Shown one piece after another: positions 9,188 to 18,152 of a stretch of DNA of 64,000 bases. Both the position numbers and the translations under genes were made by a program. The notes below the pieces were generated by a model. The model ran no database searches. It was not told where the DNA came from and saw only the letters and a program-made list of their open reading frames with translations. Positions within the stretch are counted from its first letter, which is position 1. Every line of letters begins with the position of its first letter. The stretch is from Streptomyces sp. HB132 (GTDB taxonomy: Bacteria; Actinomycetota; Actinomycetes; Streptomycetales; Streptomycetaceae). The DNA is taken from the NCBI RefSeq assembly GCF_016909575.1, contig NZ_JAFBGA010000017.1, positions 104,001 to 168,000 on the forward strand, in the 5' to 3' direction.

Positions 9188-9209
9188 GGCACGCCAACCG
9201 CAGATGAAC
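9188..9209 (-). promoter_or_regulatory. PHO box (PhoP direct-repeat site) upstream of phoD
   Basis: Read on the minus strand, two adjacent 11-base units occur. The first is GTTCATCTGCG, which fits the Streptomyces PHO-box unit consensus G(G/T)TCAYYYR(G/C)G at every position. It is followed directly by a degenerate GTTGGCGTGCC. A possible -10 TAGGTA follows about 17 bases further on. The site lies about 90 bases before the phoD start. Confidence 0.75.
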
Positions 9210-9728
9210 AACCGGTCGGCCCACCCCCCGAGGCCACGAGAGGCATCCACTCTCGGCACAGCCTGTGACGGGTGGCCACGACCGCACCACCTCGATCCGC
9301 ATTCGCACGTGCACCGGACCGCCGGGCCGCGGTCGGCAGGTCTCCCGCGGACCGACTCTGCCGGCAGGCGTACCCCCTGCGCGCGGGGTGCCGGTTGCGC
9401 GCGACCGGGGACCGGACGGACCGAGCCGTTACCGGAGTCGCCCGCCGGGCGGTGGTTCAGCGGACGAAGTGCGATAGCGGCGTCGCCGCGCTGACCCGTG
9501 CCCGCGGCACGTACCGTTCAGACCTTCGGGCGACGACGTGCGGAACCGGGGCGGTCCCGCTGACCCCGGTCGCCGCGAAGTGTCCGGCCGGAGTGGTCGT
9601 CAGGGCGCCGCGGAGATCCCGGTGCGCGCGCCGGTCAGTGGCGCGACTGCCGTTCGTGGACGGGACGGTTGGTGGGTCCTTGGACGGCGCCGGGCTCGGG
9701 CGGTCCGGGGCGAGGCGGCGCCCGCGTG
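9210..9728. other. intergenic region, about 520 bases, no gene seen
   Basis: This lies between the phoD promoter and the end of the alpha/beta hydrolase gene; both neighbours run leftwards. Open frames here are Arg/Pro-rich and have no recognisable domain or ribosome site. I see no repeat or tRNA. Confidence 0.5.
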
Positions 9729-10559
9729 TCAGCGGCTCGTGTCGAGGATGACCCGCGCGACGGCGGCGGGATCGTCGTTCATCGGGACGTGGCCGCAACC
9801 CGGGAGGCGGACGAGCCGTGCCCCCGGAACCACGTGCTTGGCCCTCCCTCCCTGCCGACGCAGGAGCAGGCGGTCCTTGTCGCCCCAGGCGATGCTGACG
9901 GGGAGGTCCGGCACGTCATCGGTGAAGGCGACGGTCAGGCCGGCCTCGAGGGTCTGCCGGAACCCGGTCGCTTCGCGCAGGGCGACGGTCTCCGACACCA
10001 CCGCGTCGGGTGAACGGCGTCCGGGCCGGGCGTAGATGGTGCTGGTCAGCACTGTGCGGCCGGGCGAGCTCCTCGAGAGCCCCTCGATCAGCGGCATCGG
10101 CATCGAGAGGGCCGCTCCGCGCATCGCCCGCAGCACTCCGAAGGCGTAACGGCGCTCGCTCCGCGTCCGGAAACCCGCGGGGGAGAAGGCCGTCACCGAA
10201 CGCACCAGCTTCTCGCGGCCCAACTCCAGCGCCAGAAGACCCCCCAGGCTGTTCCCGGCGACATGGGGACGCTCCACGCCGATTGCGTCGAAGAGCGAAC
10301 CGAGCAGGGGGACCATCGTCCGCAGGTCGTGCGAAAGCCCCTGAGGCAGCGCGGGTGAGGCGCCGAATCCGGGCAGGTCCAGAGCTATGACGTCCCGCTC
10401 GGCTGCCAGGATGCGAAGGACCGGATCCCACGCCTGGCGGTGATGACCGATTCCGTGCAGCAGCACCAACGGCGCACCCGAGCCCGTCCGTTCGTACGCC
10501 ACCTCTGCCGTGCGACGGCCGGCGGGAGAGTCGACTGCGAACGAGACCGTGGTGGCCAT
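9729..10559 (-). CDS. alpha/beta hydrolase
   Basis: A 276-residue alpha/beta-hydrolase fold protein. It has the oxyanion-hole strand LVLLHGIGHHRQAWDPVL, the nucleophile elbow VAGNSLGGLLALELG (Ser in GNSLGG), an acidic residue near AWGDKDRLL and a terminal histidine in RLPGCGHVPMNDDP, giving a complete Ser-Asp-His triad. No signal peptide, so it is cytoplasmic. The start ATG at 10559 has AGGAG a few bases upstream. It is divergent from the ECF41 sigma factor gene with 146 bases between, so it may be a target of that sigma factor. The substrate (ester, epoxide or haloalkane) cannot be told from sequence. Confidence 0.9.
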   Translation of the reverse strand: MATTVSFAVDSPAGRRTAEVAYERTGSGAPLVLLHGIGHHRQAWDPVLRILAAERDVIALDLPGFGASPALPQGLSHDLRTMVPLLGSLFDAIGVERPHVAGNSLGGLLALELGREKLVRSVTAFSPAGFRTRSERRYAFGVLRAMRGAALSMPMPLIEGLSRSSPGRTVLTSTIYARPGRRSPDAVVSETVALREATGFRQTLEAGLTVAFTDDVPDLPVSIAWGDKDRLLLRRQGGRAKHVVPGARLVRLPGCGHVPMNDDPAAVARVILDTSR

Positions 10560-10705
10560 ACTGCTCCTCGGGACGGAACCGCCGGGCTGGGAGGACGAGA
10601 ATGAGACGACTCGTCAACAATGATTACCGTCGGGTAGCTTCCAGTTCAAGGGGTGCGCGCCGATTGCCGCTGGACACCCTCGGACGCGTCGGCTGGGATG
10701 GATGA

Positions 10706-11590
10706 GTGACTGCCGACTCAGGGACCGAGCTCTTCGAAGAACACCGGCCCTTCCTCACCGGGGTCGCCTACCGCATGCTCGGCCGCGCCGCCGACGCCGA
10801 GGACGTGGTGCAGGAGGCGTGGCTGCGCTGGTCGTCGGCGGAGCACGAAGGTGTGCGGGAGCCGCGGGCCTTCCTCGTGCGGATCACCACCCGTCTGGCC
10901 ATCGACCGACTGCGGCACCTGCGGTCCCGGCGCGAGGCGTACGTGGGGCCCTGGCTGCCCGAACCGGTGGTGACCGCATTCGGCCCGGCCGTTCCTGATT
11001 CCGCTGAACGCGCGGTGCTCGCCGACTCCGTTTCCCTCGCCGTACTCGTCGTCCTCGAATCCCTCTCCCCGTTGGAGCGCGCGGTTTTCGTCCTGCGTGA
11101 GGCCTTCGGCTTCCCGTACGCGGAGATCGGGGCCGCCCTCGACCGGTCGGAGGCGGCGGTCAGGCAGCTCGCAGGCCGCGCCAAGCTTCATGTGGAGGAG
11201 CGCAAGCCGCGCTACGACGTCGATCCGGCCGTGCGGCGCGATCTCACGGAGCGCTTCCTGGCCGCCGCTTCGGGCGGGGACCTGGAGCAGTTGGTCGCCC
11301 TGCTGGCACCCGACGTGCGCATGGTCAGTGACAGTGGAGGCAAGGCGAAGGCGCCGCGCAGGATCGTCGAGACCGCGGACAAGGTCGGCCGCTTCCTCCT
11401 CGCTGTGGGGCGTGAACGGTCAGCCACCACGGAGGTGCGGATCCTGGAGCTCAACGGTGGTCCCGCTCTGGTGTTCAGCGTGGACGGCGAGGTGGACACG
11501 GTGTTCCAGGCCGACGCCAGCGACGGGGTCATCCGATGCGTGTACGTCATCCGGAACCCGGACAAACTGGCAGGGGTGCCCGCAGAGTAG
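10706..11590 (+). CDS. ECF41-type RNA polymerase sigma factor with SnoaL-like C-terminal extension
   Basis: A 294-residue sigma factor (SigJ-like). Sigma-2 spans about 9-75 (FLTGVAYRMLGRAADAEDVV) and sigma-4 about 108-160 (LSPLERAVFVLREAFGFPYA). Between them lies the linker WLPEP that is characteristic of ECF41. Residues about 175-290 form a SnoaL/NTF2-like domain ending NPDKL, another ECF41 hallmark. The conserved loop that is usually DGGGK reads DSGGK here. In this group the extension replaces an anti-sigma factor and controls activity from within the protein. The start is GTG at 10706. The usual neighbouring decarboxylase/oxidoreductase/epimerase (COE) gene is absent; instead an alpha/beta hydrolase gene is divergent. 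Confidence 0.92.
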   Translation: MTADSGTELFEEHRPFLTGVAYRMLGRAADAEDVVQEAWLRWSSAEHEGVREPRAFLVRITTRLAIDRLRHLRSRREAYVGPWLPEPVVTAFGPAVPDSAERAVLADSVSLAVLVVLESLSPLERAVFVLREAFGFPYAEIGAALDRSEAAVRQLAGRAKLHVEERKPRYDVDPAVRRDLTERFLAAASGGDLEQLVALLAPDVRMVSDSGGKAKAPRRIVETADKVGRFLLAVGRERSATTEVRILELNGGPALVFSVDGEVDTVFQADASDGVIRCVYVIRNPDKLAGVPAE

Positions 11591-11591
11591 C

Positions 11592-11634
11592 GGCGCGAGC
11601 GGAAGCCCGGCCCGGCGCCCGGGAGGCTCGCGCC
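11592..11634 (+). terminator. hairpin after the ECF41 sigma gene
   Basis: It begins two bases after the stop codon. Arms GGCGCGAGC and GCTCGCGCC are perfect 9-base complements, and the intervening sequence can fold further through CCCGG/CCGGG. No T-run follows, as is usual for Streptomyces terminators. Confidence 0.55.
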
Positions 11635-11750
11635 GAGCTTCCCGGGGGCCTTCCCTGGGGCCTTCCTGCGGCATGGGATCACCGCCGCCGCGCGAACGTC
11701 CCGTGAACGCTCTGCGGCAGTGGTCCGTTTCGCTGTGTTACGGGGCGAGG

Positions 11751-11766
11751 ATTGGTCTTGACCAAG
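11751..11766. promoter_or_regulatory. dre-like palindrome (DasR/GntR operator) upstream of the GntR gene
   Basis: The core TTGGTC-TT-GACCAA is a perfect inverted repeat around two bases. It is very close to the DasR responsive element, ACTGGTCTAGACCACT. It lies about 95 bases before the start codon of a DasR-like GntR regulator, so autoregulation, or control by DasR itself, is the natural reading. Confidence 0.65.
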
Positions 11767-11860
11767 GTGGTTCGCCGTCCTAAGGTCTGAACGATAAGGC
11801 AGGAACCTTTAATAAAGAACGTCGCGGAAAACAAGCCACCGGGCGGATGCGGAGGACAGG

Positions 11861-12628
11861 GTGGGGACCACGCAGCTGGAATCGGTGCAGGAGCCGAAGT
11901 ACTGGCACCTCAAGACCGTGCTCAGTGAGGCACTCGACTCGGACTTCGCGGTGGGAGAGGTCCTGCCCAACGAGCGGGACCTCGCGGCGCGCTTCGGTGT
12001 CGCCAGGGCGACGCTCCGTCAGGCGCTGGAGCAGCTCGAGCTCGAAGGCAGGCTGCAGCGACGCCGGGGCGTCGGCACGACCGTCGCCCCGCCCCGGGTC
12101 GGAGTGGCCGTCGCCACCGCACAGCACGGCTGGGCGGGCGACGACACGGACGAGGCGTGGCAGCCCACCGAGTGCACGACCACGACGGCGCCTGCCGCCA
12201 TCGCCCTCATGCTCGACACGGACCCCGGAGGGCTTGTGCACGTGGTGCGCCGCATCCGTGTCGCCCAAGGGCAGGCCGTGGCGGCGGAGCTCCTGTACGT
12301 GCCGACGTCGTCGGTGCCCGAACTCTCCGCCATCGAAGCGCCGTCCGGACCTGTCCGGGCCCGAAGTGTGCTGAGGGAACTGCACCGCCTCGACCTCGAC
12401 GGCCAAGACCGCTCGGTCGAACTGGGGTCGGCGCGCGCGGACGACGCCAAGGAGCTCGACCGACTTCCGGGCGCCCCCGTTCTCGTGGTCACCACCCGTT
12501 ACCTCGCCGCCGCCGGGACGGCAGCCGTCTCGGTCGCCACGTACCGGGCCGACACCTGCCGGCTCACCTTCGGGGATTCGGGCGCGTTGGAGATCAGCCA
12601 CGCCGAACAGGAGCGCAAGGCCTCCTGA
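11861..12628 (+). CDS. GntR family (HutC/UTRA, DasR-like) transcriptional regulator
   Basis: A 255-residue regulator with an N-terminal GntR winged helix (about 14-80: LPNERDLAARFGVARATLRQ). The C-terminal domain is a UTRA-type ligand-binding domain (about 95-245), as in the HutC subfamily to which the GlcNAc-6-P sensor DasR belongs. GTG at 11861 is chosen because GGAGG lies five bases upstream. A dre-like palindrome precedes the gene. No phosphotransferase or sugar-ABC genes are adjacent, so its regulon is elsewhere; an amino-sugar or phosphorylated-sugar effector is an inference from the subfamily. It converges on a ROK-family gene, another sugar-linked regulator. Confidence 0.9.
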   Translation: MGTTQLESVQEPKYWHLKTVLSEALDSDFAVGEVLPNERDLAARFGVARATLRQALEQLELEGRLQRRRGVGTTVAPPRVGVAVATAQHGWAGDDTDEAWQPTECTTTTAPAAIALMLDTDPGGLVHVVRRIRVAQGQAVAAELLYVPTSSVPELSAIEAPSGPVRARSVLRELHRLDLDGQDRSVELGSARADDAKELDRLPGAPVLVVTTRYLAAAGTAAVSVATYRADTCRLTFGDSGALEISHAEQERKAS

Positions 12629-12726
12629 TGCCTTGCAGGCCTCCTGGTGTACAGGGGGGCAAGCGAGCCTTCAGCGCAGGCACTCGCACCGAGGTCCTGA
12701 CACGGTGTGGTCGAGTTACCACCTGG

Positions 12727-12775
12727 CTGTCGGCCCCTGTCGGCCCCTGTCGGCCCCTGTCGGCCCCTGTCGGCC
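12727..12775. repeat. tandem 10-base repeat between two regulators
   Basis: Four exact copies of CGGCCCCTGT (12731-12770), flanked by partial copies, lie in the convergent gap between the GntR and ROK genes. Two further short palindromic repeats (GGCCGTACGG at 12796 and 12820) follow. The period of ten suggests replication slippage; it is not CRISPR-like because there are no spacers. Confidence 0.85.
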
Positions 12776-12839
12776 GCGCGGTCGCCCGTGGCGCCGGCCG
12801 TACGGTCGTTTGTGGTGTCGGCCGTACGGCCCGTCGCTC

Positions 12840-13997
12840 TCAGCGGCGGGCCGTCACCGTTCCCTCCACAGCGAAGAGCTGCTCCTCCACGTGGTCGAGC
12901 GCCAGCCGAAGAGCACCGGTGGCGACGGCCGCCTCTCCAAGGAGTGACAGTGCCACCCTTGGCGGCCGCAGGCAGTAGCGGGCGAGCTCCTCACGGAGCG
13001 GGTCGAGGACACCGTCCAGGCCGGCGGCCCACCCGCCGATGACCACTACCTCCGGATCGAGCGCCAGCACCAGGGCCGCCACATCGTGCACAAGCCGTTG
13101 AATGAAGCGTGCGACCGCCGCCTGTGCCCCGGCGTCGCCGTCCCTGGCCTTGGCGAAAACGGCGGCGACGGCCTGCTCGTCCAGAGGGACGAGTGGCGTG
13201 TCCGTCGTGGACAGCAGGCGTTCCGGTGTGACATCGCGGCCCAGAAGATGCAGTGCGCCGATCTCGCCGGCCGCGCCGCCGAAACCACGGTGCAGACGAC
13301 CTCCGATCAGTGCACCCGCGCCGGGGCTCAAGCCCGCCAGGACGAAGACGATGTCGTCCGACTCGGTCGCCGCTCCCTTCCAGTGTTCCGCCACCGCGGC
13401 GGCGTTGGCGTCGTTCTCCACCAGGACGTGGCACTTGAACGAGCGCCGCAGCCTCTCGCCGAGCGCGAGTCCGGTCCAGTCCGGCAGCGCCGTCCCCAGC
13501 CGTACGGTCCCGTCGGCCTCGACGATGCCCGGGCTGCCCACGCCGACCGCGCGCAGGCTGCTCCGCTGCACGCCGGCACGACGCAGCACATCGGCGATCA
13601 TGCCTCTGACCTGGTCGAGTCTGTCATCCGCGGACGCCGTTTCGGAGACGTCACGGGAGCCCGCGCAGACGATCCGGCCGTCCAGCCCGGACAGCAGGGC
13701 CGAGATCCGGTGCGGGCCGATTTCGATGCCCAGCAGGTACCCGGCCTCTGCGCGGAACCTGAACCGTCTGGCGGGGCGGCCCTGACGCCGTGTTCCGCTC
13801 TCGTCGGGAAGTGCCTCGACCACGAGGCCCGCACCGATGAGCCCCTCCACGACACCTTCGACTGTGGGACGCGACAGGCCAGTGATCCGGGTGAGGTCCG
13901 TGAGCGTGGGCGAATCCGCCCCTCGCAGGGCGTGCAGCACCACCGCGGAATTGATCCTCCGCAGCAGGGACGGGTCCCCACCGGTCAGCCTGCCCAC
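12840..13997 (-). CDS. ROK family transcriptional regulator
   Basis: A 385-residue NagC/XylR-type ROK protein. A MarR-like winged helix (about 10-70, LTDLTRITGLSRPTVEGVVE) precedes the sugar-kinase-like ROK domain with LLGIEIGPHRISALL, the AVGVGSPGIVEADG loop and VENDANAAAVAEHW. The usual ROK zinc signature CGxxGCxE is missing; the equivalent stretch reads GAAGEIGALHLLG, so zinc binding and probably kinase activity are lost. The start is GTG at 13997 with GGGAGG seven bases upstream. It is probably a sugar-responsive repressor. Neighbours give no substrate, although the convergent GntR gene is also of a sugar-sensing type. Confidence 0.9.
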   Translation of the reverse strand: MGRLTGGDPSLLRRINSAVVLHALRGADSPTLTDLTRITGLSRPTVEGVVEGLIGAGLVVEALPDESGTRRQGRPARRFRFRAEAGYLLGIEIGPHRISALLSGLDGRIVCAGSRDVSETASADDRLDQVRGMIADVLRRAGVQRSSLRAVGVGSPGIVEADGTVRLGTALPDWTGLALGERLRRSFKCHVLVENDANAAAVAEHWKGAATESDDIVFVLAGLSPGAGALIGGRLHRGFGGAAGEIGALHLLGRDVTPERLLSTTDTPLVPLDEQAVAAVFAKARDGDAGAQAAVARFIQRLVHDVAALVLALDPEVVVIGGWAAGLDGVLDPLREELARYCLRPPRVALSLLGEAAVATGALRLALDHVEEQLFAVEGTVTARR

Positions 13998-14117
13998 CGT
14001 GTGTCCTCCCAGGTCGTGCGCATGTCTGCCGGATCGTACTCGCTGACCCCGACCTCGGCGACCAGCACCCGGAGAGAGGCGTTCGGAGCCTGTTCGCGGC
14101 TCCGTGGGCGACCTCGG

Positions 14118-14768
14118 TCAGCGCGGAGTCACGAAGCCGGACTCGTAGGCGGCGATCACCGCCTGAGTGCGGTCCCTGGCTCCCAACTTGGCGAGCACAG
14201 CGCTGACATGTGTCTTGACCGTCTCCACGCCCACGATGAGCTTGCCGGCGATCTCCGCGTTGGACAGCCCCTGCGCCATCAGTCGGAGCACCGCCGCCTC
14301 GCGGTCCGTGAGTGCAGCCCGGTCCATCGCGGCCCGCGCCTTGCCGGTGCCGTACTCGGCGGCGAGCTGCCGGACAGCAGCGGGGAACAGCAGCGACTCG
14401 CCTTCCGCCACCAGCCGTACGGCGTGCACGATCTCCGCGGGCCGGGCCCGTTTGAGCAGAAACCCGTTGGCGCCCGCGCGCAGAGCCTCGTAGACGTACT
14501 CGTCGTTCTCGAACGTGGTCACCACCAGGATCTTCGGCGGATCGGCGACGGTCCGCAGCACCGTCCGGGTCGCCTCGATGCCGTCCATCAGCGGCATGCG
14601 TACATCCATGGCCACGACGTCCGGCCGGAGCCGGCTCACCAGGGGAATCACCGCCGCACCGTCGGCGGCCTCACCCACCACTTCGATGTCGGGTTGTGAT
14701 TCCAGAACCACGCGCAGTCCCGCACGCACCAGGGGTTCGTCGTCGACCAGAAGAACGGTAACCGGCAT
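14118..14768 (-). CDS. LuxR/NarL-type response regulator
   Basis: A 216-residue response regulator starting MPVTVLLVDDEPLVRAGL. The receiver domain (about 1-120) has the acidic pocket DDE, the phosphoacceptor Asp in VVAMDVRMPLMDG, and the conserved Lys in NGFLLKRARPAE. A C-terminal LuxR/GerE helix-turn-helix (about 150-210) reads LTDREAAVLRLMAQGLSNAE. The gene begins four bases after the histidine kinase stop codon, so the pair is translationally coupled. An upstream frame extension is antisense-like noise within the kinase gene. The divergently oriented ABC transporter genes are the probable target. Confidence 0.95.
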   Translation of the reverse strand: MPVTVLLVDDEPLVRAGLRVVLESQPDIEVVGEAADGAAVIPLVSRLRPDVVAMDVRMPLMDGIEATRTVLRTVADPPKILVVTTFENDEYVYEALRAGANGFLLKRARPAEIVHAVRLVAEGESLLFPAAVRQLAAEYGTGKARAAMDRAALTDREAAVLRLMAQGLSNAEIAGKLIVGVETVKTHVSAVLAKLGARDRTQAVIAAYESGFVTPR

Positions 14769-14772
14769 CCGG

Positions 14773-15942
14773 TCAGCGTATGCGGTCCATCGGGAGGGTC
14801 GCGTGCACTCTCCATTCCCCCTCGCACGGGCCGGTACTTGCCTCGCCGCCCAGCAGGGCGGCCCGCTCCCGTATGCCTCTGAGTCCGCTGCCACCCCCCG
14901 GGCCACGCGGCTTCCCTGCGAGGGGGTTGGCCACTTCCAGCTCCAGCCTTTCGTCCGCCGCGGAGATTCTCACCCGTACGGGAACTGCACCGGCATGACG
15001 CAGCACGTTGGTGAGTGACTCCTGCAGAATCCGGTAACCCTCGCGGGACACCGGGCCCGGCACGAGTGCCAGCGCGCCGGTCACCTCCGCGTCGATCCTC
15101 GCCCCGGAGCCGCGTGCCGACTCCAGCAGCCGGTCTGCCTCGGCCAGGGTGGGACGCCCGCTGACGGGCACGTCGGCCTCGCGCAACACCCCGAGGACGC
15201 GCTCCAGATCGTCCAGTGCGTTGCGGCCCGTCTCCTCGATGGCGGCGAGTGCCCGCGCGGTGAACTCCGGGCTTCCCGCTGTCCTGGCAGCTCCTGCCTG
15301 TACCACCGCGACCGTCAGCGCATGCCCGATCGAATCATGAAGCTCGCGTGCTATCCGGTTGCGCTCCAGCAGTTGTTCGGTGCGCTCCTCCAGAGCCGTC
15401 ATCCGCTCGGCCGGCGATGGCCCCAGTAGTCCGCGGGCTGCTGCCGTGACCACCTCACCGCACAGGACGACCAGCCCGAGAAGAAGCAGGATCGGCAGGG
15501 GAGCGAGCAGGGCGCACCACCAGCCCGGCTGAACACCGAGGGCCGGCCAGTCGTCGCTCAGGTTCGCACCGAACGACCCCCGCACGAGATCGACCGCCGT
15601 CGCGGGCAGGCGGACCGTCGCGAAGCAGGCCACTGCAGCGAGGACCAGCCGCACCTCCAGCCAGGCAACGGTTCGGCAGCGATCTGTCCATGTTCTGGCA
15701 GGTCCCACGGCGATCGGCGCACCGGGGCCCTTCTGTTCGGGCTTGAGGAGCAGTTGGGCCTGAACTCCTTCGGCGGTGCGCATCGCGGGAAGCAGCCCGA
15801 CAGGTATCACGAAGAGGAATGGCATCCACGGTTTGTCCGGGGAGATGAACAACCACACGCTGGCCATCGCGGCCGGAATGAGCAGGTGCAGCCATCGACT
15901 GTAGGTGGCCGGTCCGGCCAGCATTGCGAGGAAGCGGCGCAT
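14773..15942 (-). CDS. sensor histidine kinase (HisKA_3/NarL-partner type)
   Basis: A 389-residue membrane kinase starting MRRFLAMLAGPATYSRW. Hydrophobic segments lie near residues 20-55, 95-115 and 140-165. They are followed by the HisKA_3 dimerisation helix with the phospho-His in RELHDSIGHALTV (about residue 203). The HATPase_c domain has ESLTNVLRHAGA (N box) and GGGSGLRGIRERAALLGG (G box). No extracellular sensor domain of any size is present, which suggests sensing within or near the membrane. Two-component pairs of this type commonly sit next to ABC transporters that export antibiotics or peptides. The divergent ABC genes start 108 bases away. Confidence 0.94.
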   Translation of the reverse strand: MRRFLAMLAGPATYSRWLHLLIPAAMASVWLFISPDKPWMPFLFVIPVGLLPAMRTAEGVQAQLLLKPEQKGPGAPIAVGPARTWTDRCRTVAWLEVRLVLAAVACFATVRLPATAVDLVRGSFGANLSDDWPALGVQPGWWCALLAPLPILLLLGLVVLCGEVVTAAARGLLGPSPAERMTALEERTEQLLERNRIARELHDSIGHALTVAVVQAGAARTAGSPEFTARALAAIEETGRNALDDLERVLGVLREADVPVSGRPTLAEADRLLESARGSGARIDAEVTGALALVPGPVSREGYRILQESLTNVLRHAGAVPVRVRISAADERLELEVANPLAGKPRGPGGGSGLRGIRERAALLGGEASTGPCEGEWRVHATLPMDRIR

Positions 15943-16050
15943 GCCGCAATCGTGCCAGGGCAGACCGGGGGGCGGCTCCCCCGGGAGAGGGAGGCGGTCC
16001 ACTCGAGAGTGGGAGGCCGCGAACCGGGGGCCGAGGGTCAGGCTGAGGTC

Positions 16051-16712
<662 letters not shown>

Positions 16713-16716
<4 letters not shown>

Positions 16717-18125
16717 CGGTCGACGGAGCCACGGCGGAGGAAATCGGTGTCCTGGCCGCCCACGAGGGAATCCCACTTCTCGAACTCAGCGCTGAGCGCG
16801 CCACGCTGGAAGAGGCCTACCTCGATCTCACCTCGAGCGAGACGGACTCCGAGTGGATCAAGATCAGGTCCGTGCGGTCCGTTTCCGGGTCCCGCGTGGC
16901 GGTTTTCGCCGTCACCCTCTTCGTGACCGTGCTCGCCGCTTCCACCGTCGGGCAGGCGGAAGCGGACAGTGCGGGTAACGACTCCTTGTTCTCCGCCTTC
17001 TACGCGCTGAACTTCGGCCAGATCGCCGCCATCAGCTTCGGAGCGACCGCTCTGTCATCCGAGTTCCTGAACGGTGCCCTACGGATGTCGCTCGCGGCCG
17101 TCCCCAACCGCAGCGTCCTCCACGTGGCGAAGATGACGGTGGTCGGTGGGCTCGCCCTGGTCGTAGGGCTGACCACAAGCTTCGCCACATTTCTGGTGGG
17201 GCAGCTCTTCATGGGCGAGTACGCGATCCGACTGGGGGAACCAGGCGCACTGCGTGCCGCGTTCGGAGGCGGCGTCTATCTCGCTCTGATGGCTTTGCTC
17301 GCAGCGGGCCTGACAGCGTTACTACGCAGTGCGGTTGCCGTACTCAGCCTGCTCATCCCCTTCATTCTGATCGTCTCCTTCGTGGCCGGGGACATAGCGG
17401 GAGGCGCCGCCCAGTATTTCCCCGACCGAGCCGGGCAGTTGGTGTTCCACGCGCATCATGAGGGCAGCCTCGGACCGTGGACCGGGCTGGCGGTCACCGC
17501 AGGGTGGGCGGGTGTCGCGCTGGCAGCGGGCTGGTGGAACCTGCGGAAGCGGGACGCCTCAGCCGCTACGGCGAAGTGGGCGCCGCTCGCCTGCCTCGCA
17601 GGTCGTCTGCTCGGCTTCCAGGATCTGACGAGGGAAGGGCCGGCCTGGGGGAGGCCATGTGTCAGTGCGGGAAGGTTTACTGACGGTATGACCACCGCAC
17701 ATCACCTCCGCCTCATCGACGGGATGCGCTCCAGGGGCTTTCCCCTGGAGCGGATTTCGTCGGGCTCGGGAGTCAGCGGACCTGGCTACCACACGGCGCT
17801 TCTCACCGGCGAGCACGGCCACGAGGAGAGAGACGGGGCAGATCGCGCAGAAGACCGGGTGCAGTGCCTGGCGGAACACGACGCGCTGCTCACGCTACTC
17901 ACCCTGCGCTGGGGAGAACCACACGTCATCAGCTTGTGGAGTGCGCAGGAACGGATGACGGCAGGGGAGGTGATAGCCGAACCCTGGGCTGAACCAGTCG
18001 CGAGTTGTGAGTATCTCCAGTTGTGGCGAGCGGAGGGCCGGTGGGTTGCCGTAGTGCTCTACCAAGGGGATGACCGGTCGGGCTGCGAGTTGGGGGTTCT
18101 GGTCACTGTGGTCGACCCGCCCTGA
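16713..18125 (+). pseudogene. merged ORF: ABC ATPase tail + ABC-2-type permease + unrelated C-terminal protein
   Basis: One 470-codon frame opens at TTG 16713, overlapping the ATPase stop. Codons 1-44 are the displaced ATPase C-terminus (TVDGATAEEIGVLAAHEG, ERATLEEAYLDLTSSET). The next residues, SEWIKIRSVRS, are the usual start of the partner permease, joined with no stop and no start between. Residues about 55-280 are a permease with about six hydrophobic segments, ending WNLRKRDA. Codons 282-325 look like read-through intergenic sequence, and from codon 326 a separate protein begins. The pattern is best explained by small deletions that removed intergenic bases and stop codons. The permease portion could still be functional as a fusion. 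Confidence 0.65.
17688..18125 (+). CDS. hypothetical protein (own start inside the merged frame)
   Basis: If translated separately this is a 145-residue acidic protein starting MTTAHHLRLIDGMRSRGFP. It has no membrane segment and no domain I recognise. It contains HDALLTLLTLRWGEPHVISLWSAQER and YLQLWRAEGRWVAVVLYQGD, conserved-looking aromatic stretches as in uncharacterised Streptomyces proteins. It shares the frame of the upstream permease with no stop between, so it is either its own gene or the tail of a fusion. A purine-rich GAAGG lies 12 bases before the ATG, rather far for a ribosome site. Confidence 0.6.
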   Translation: MTTAHHLRLIDGMRSRGFPLERISSGSGVSGPGYHTALLTGEHGHEERDGADRAEDRVQCLAEHDALLTLLTLRWGEPHVISLWSAQERMTAGEVIAEPWAEPVASCEYLQLWRAEGRWVAVVLYQGDDRSGCELGVLVTVVDPP

Positions 18126-18152
18126 GTGACAGGGGGACCCGGTCGGCTCTGG

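Noticed and set aside
12727..12775. possible CRISPR array
   Set aside because: Units are 10 bases with no spacers, so this is a simple tandem repeat.
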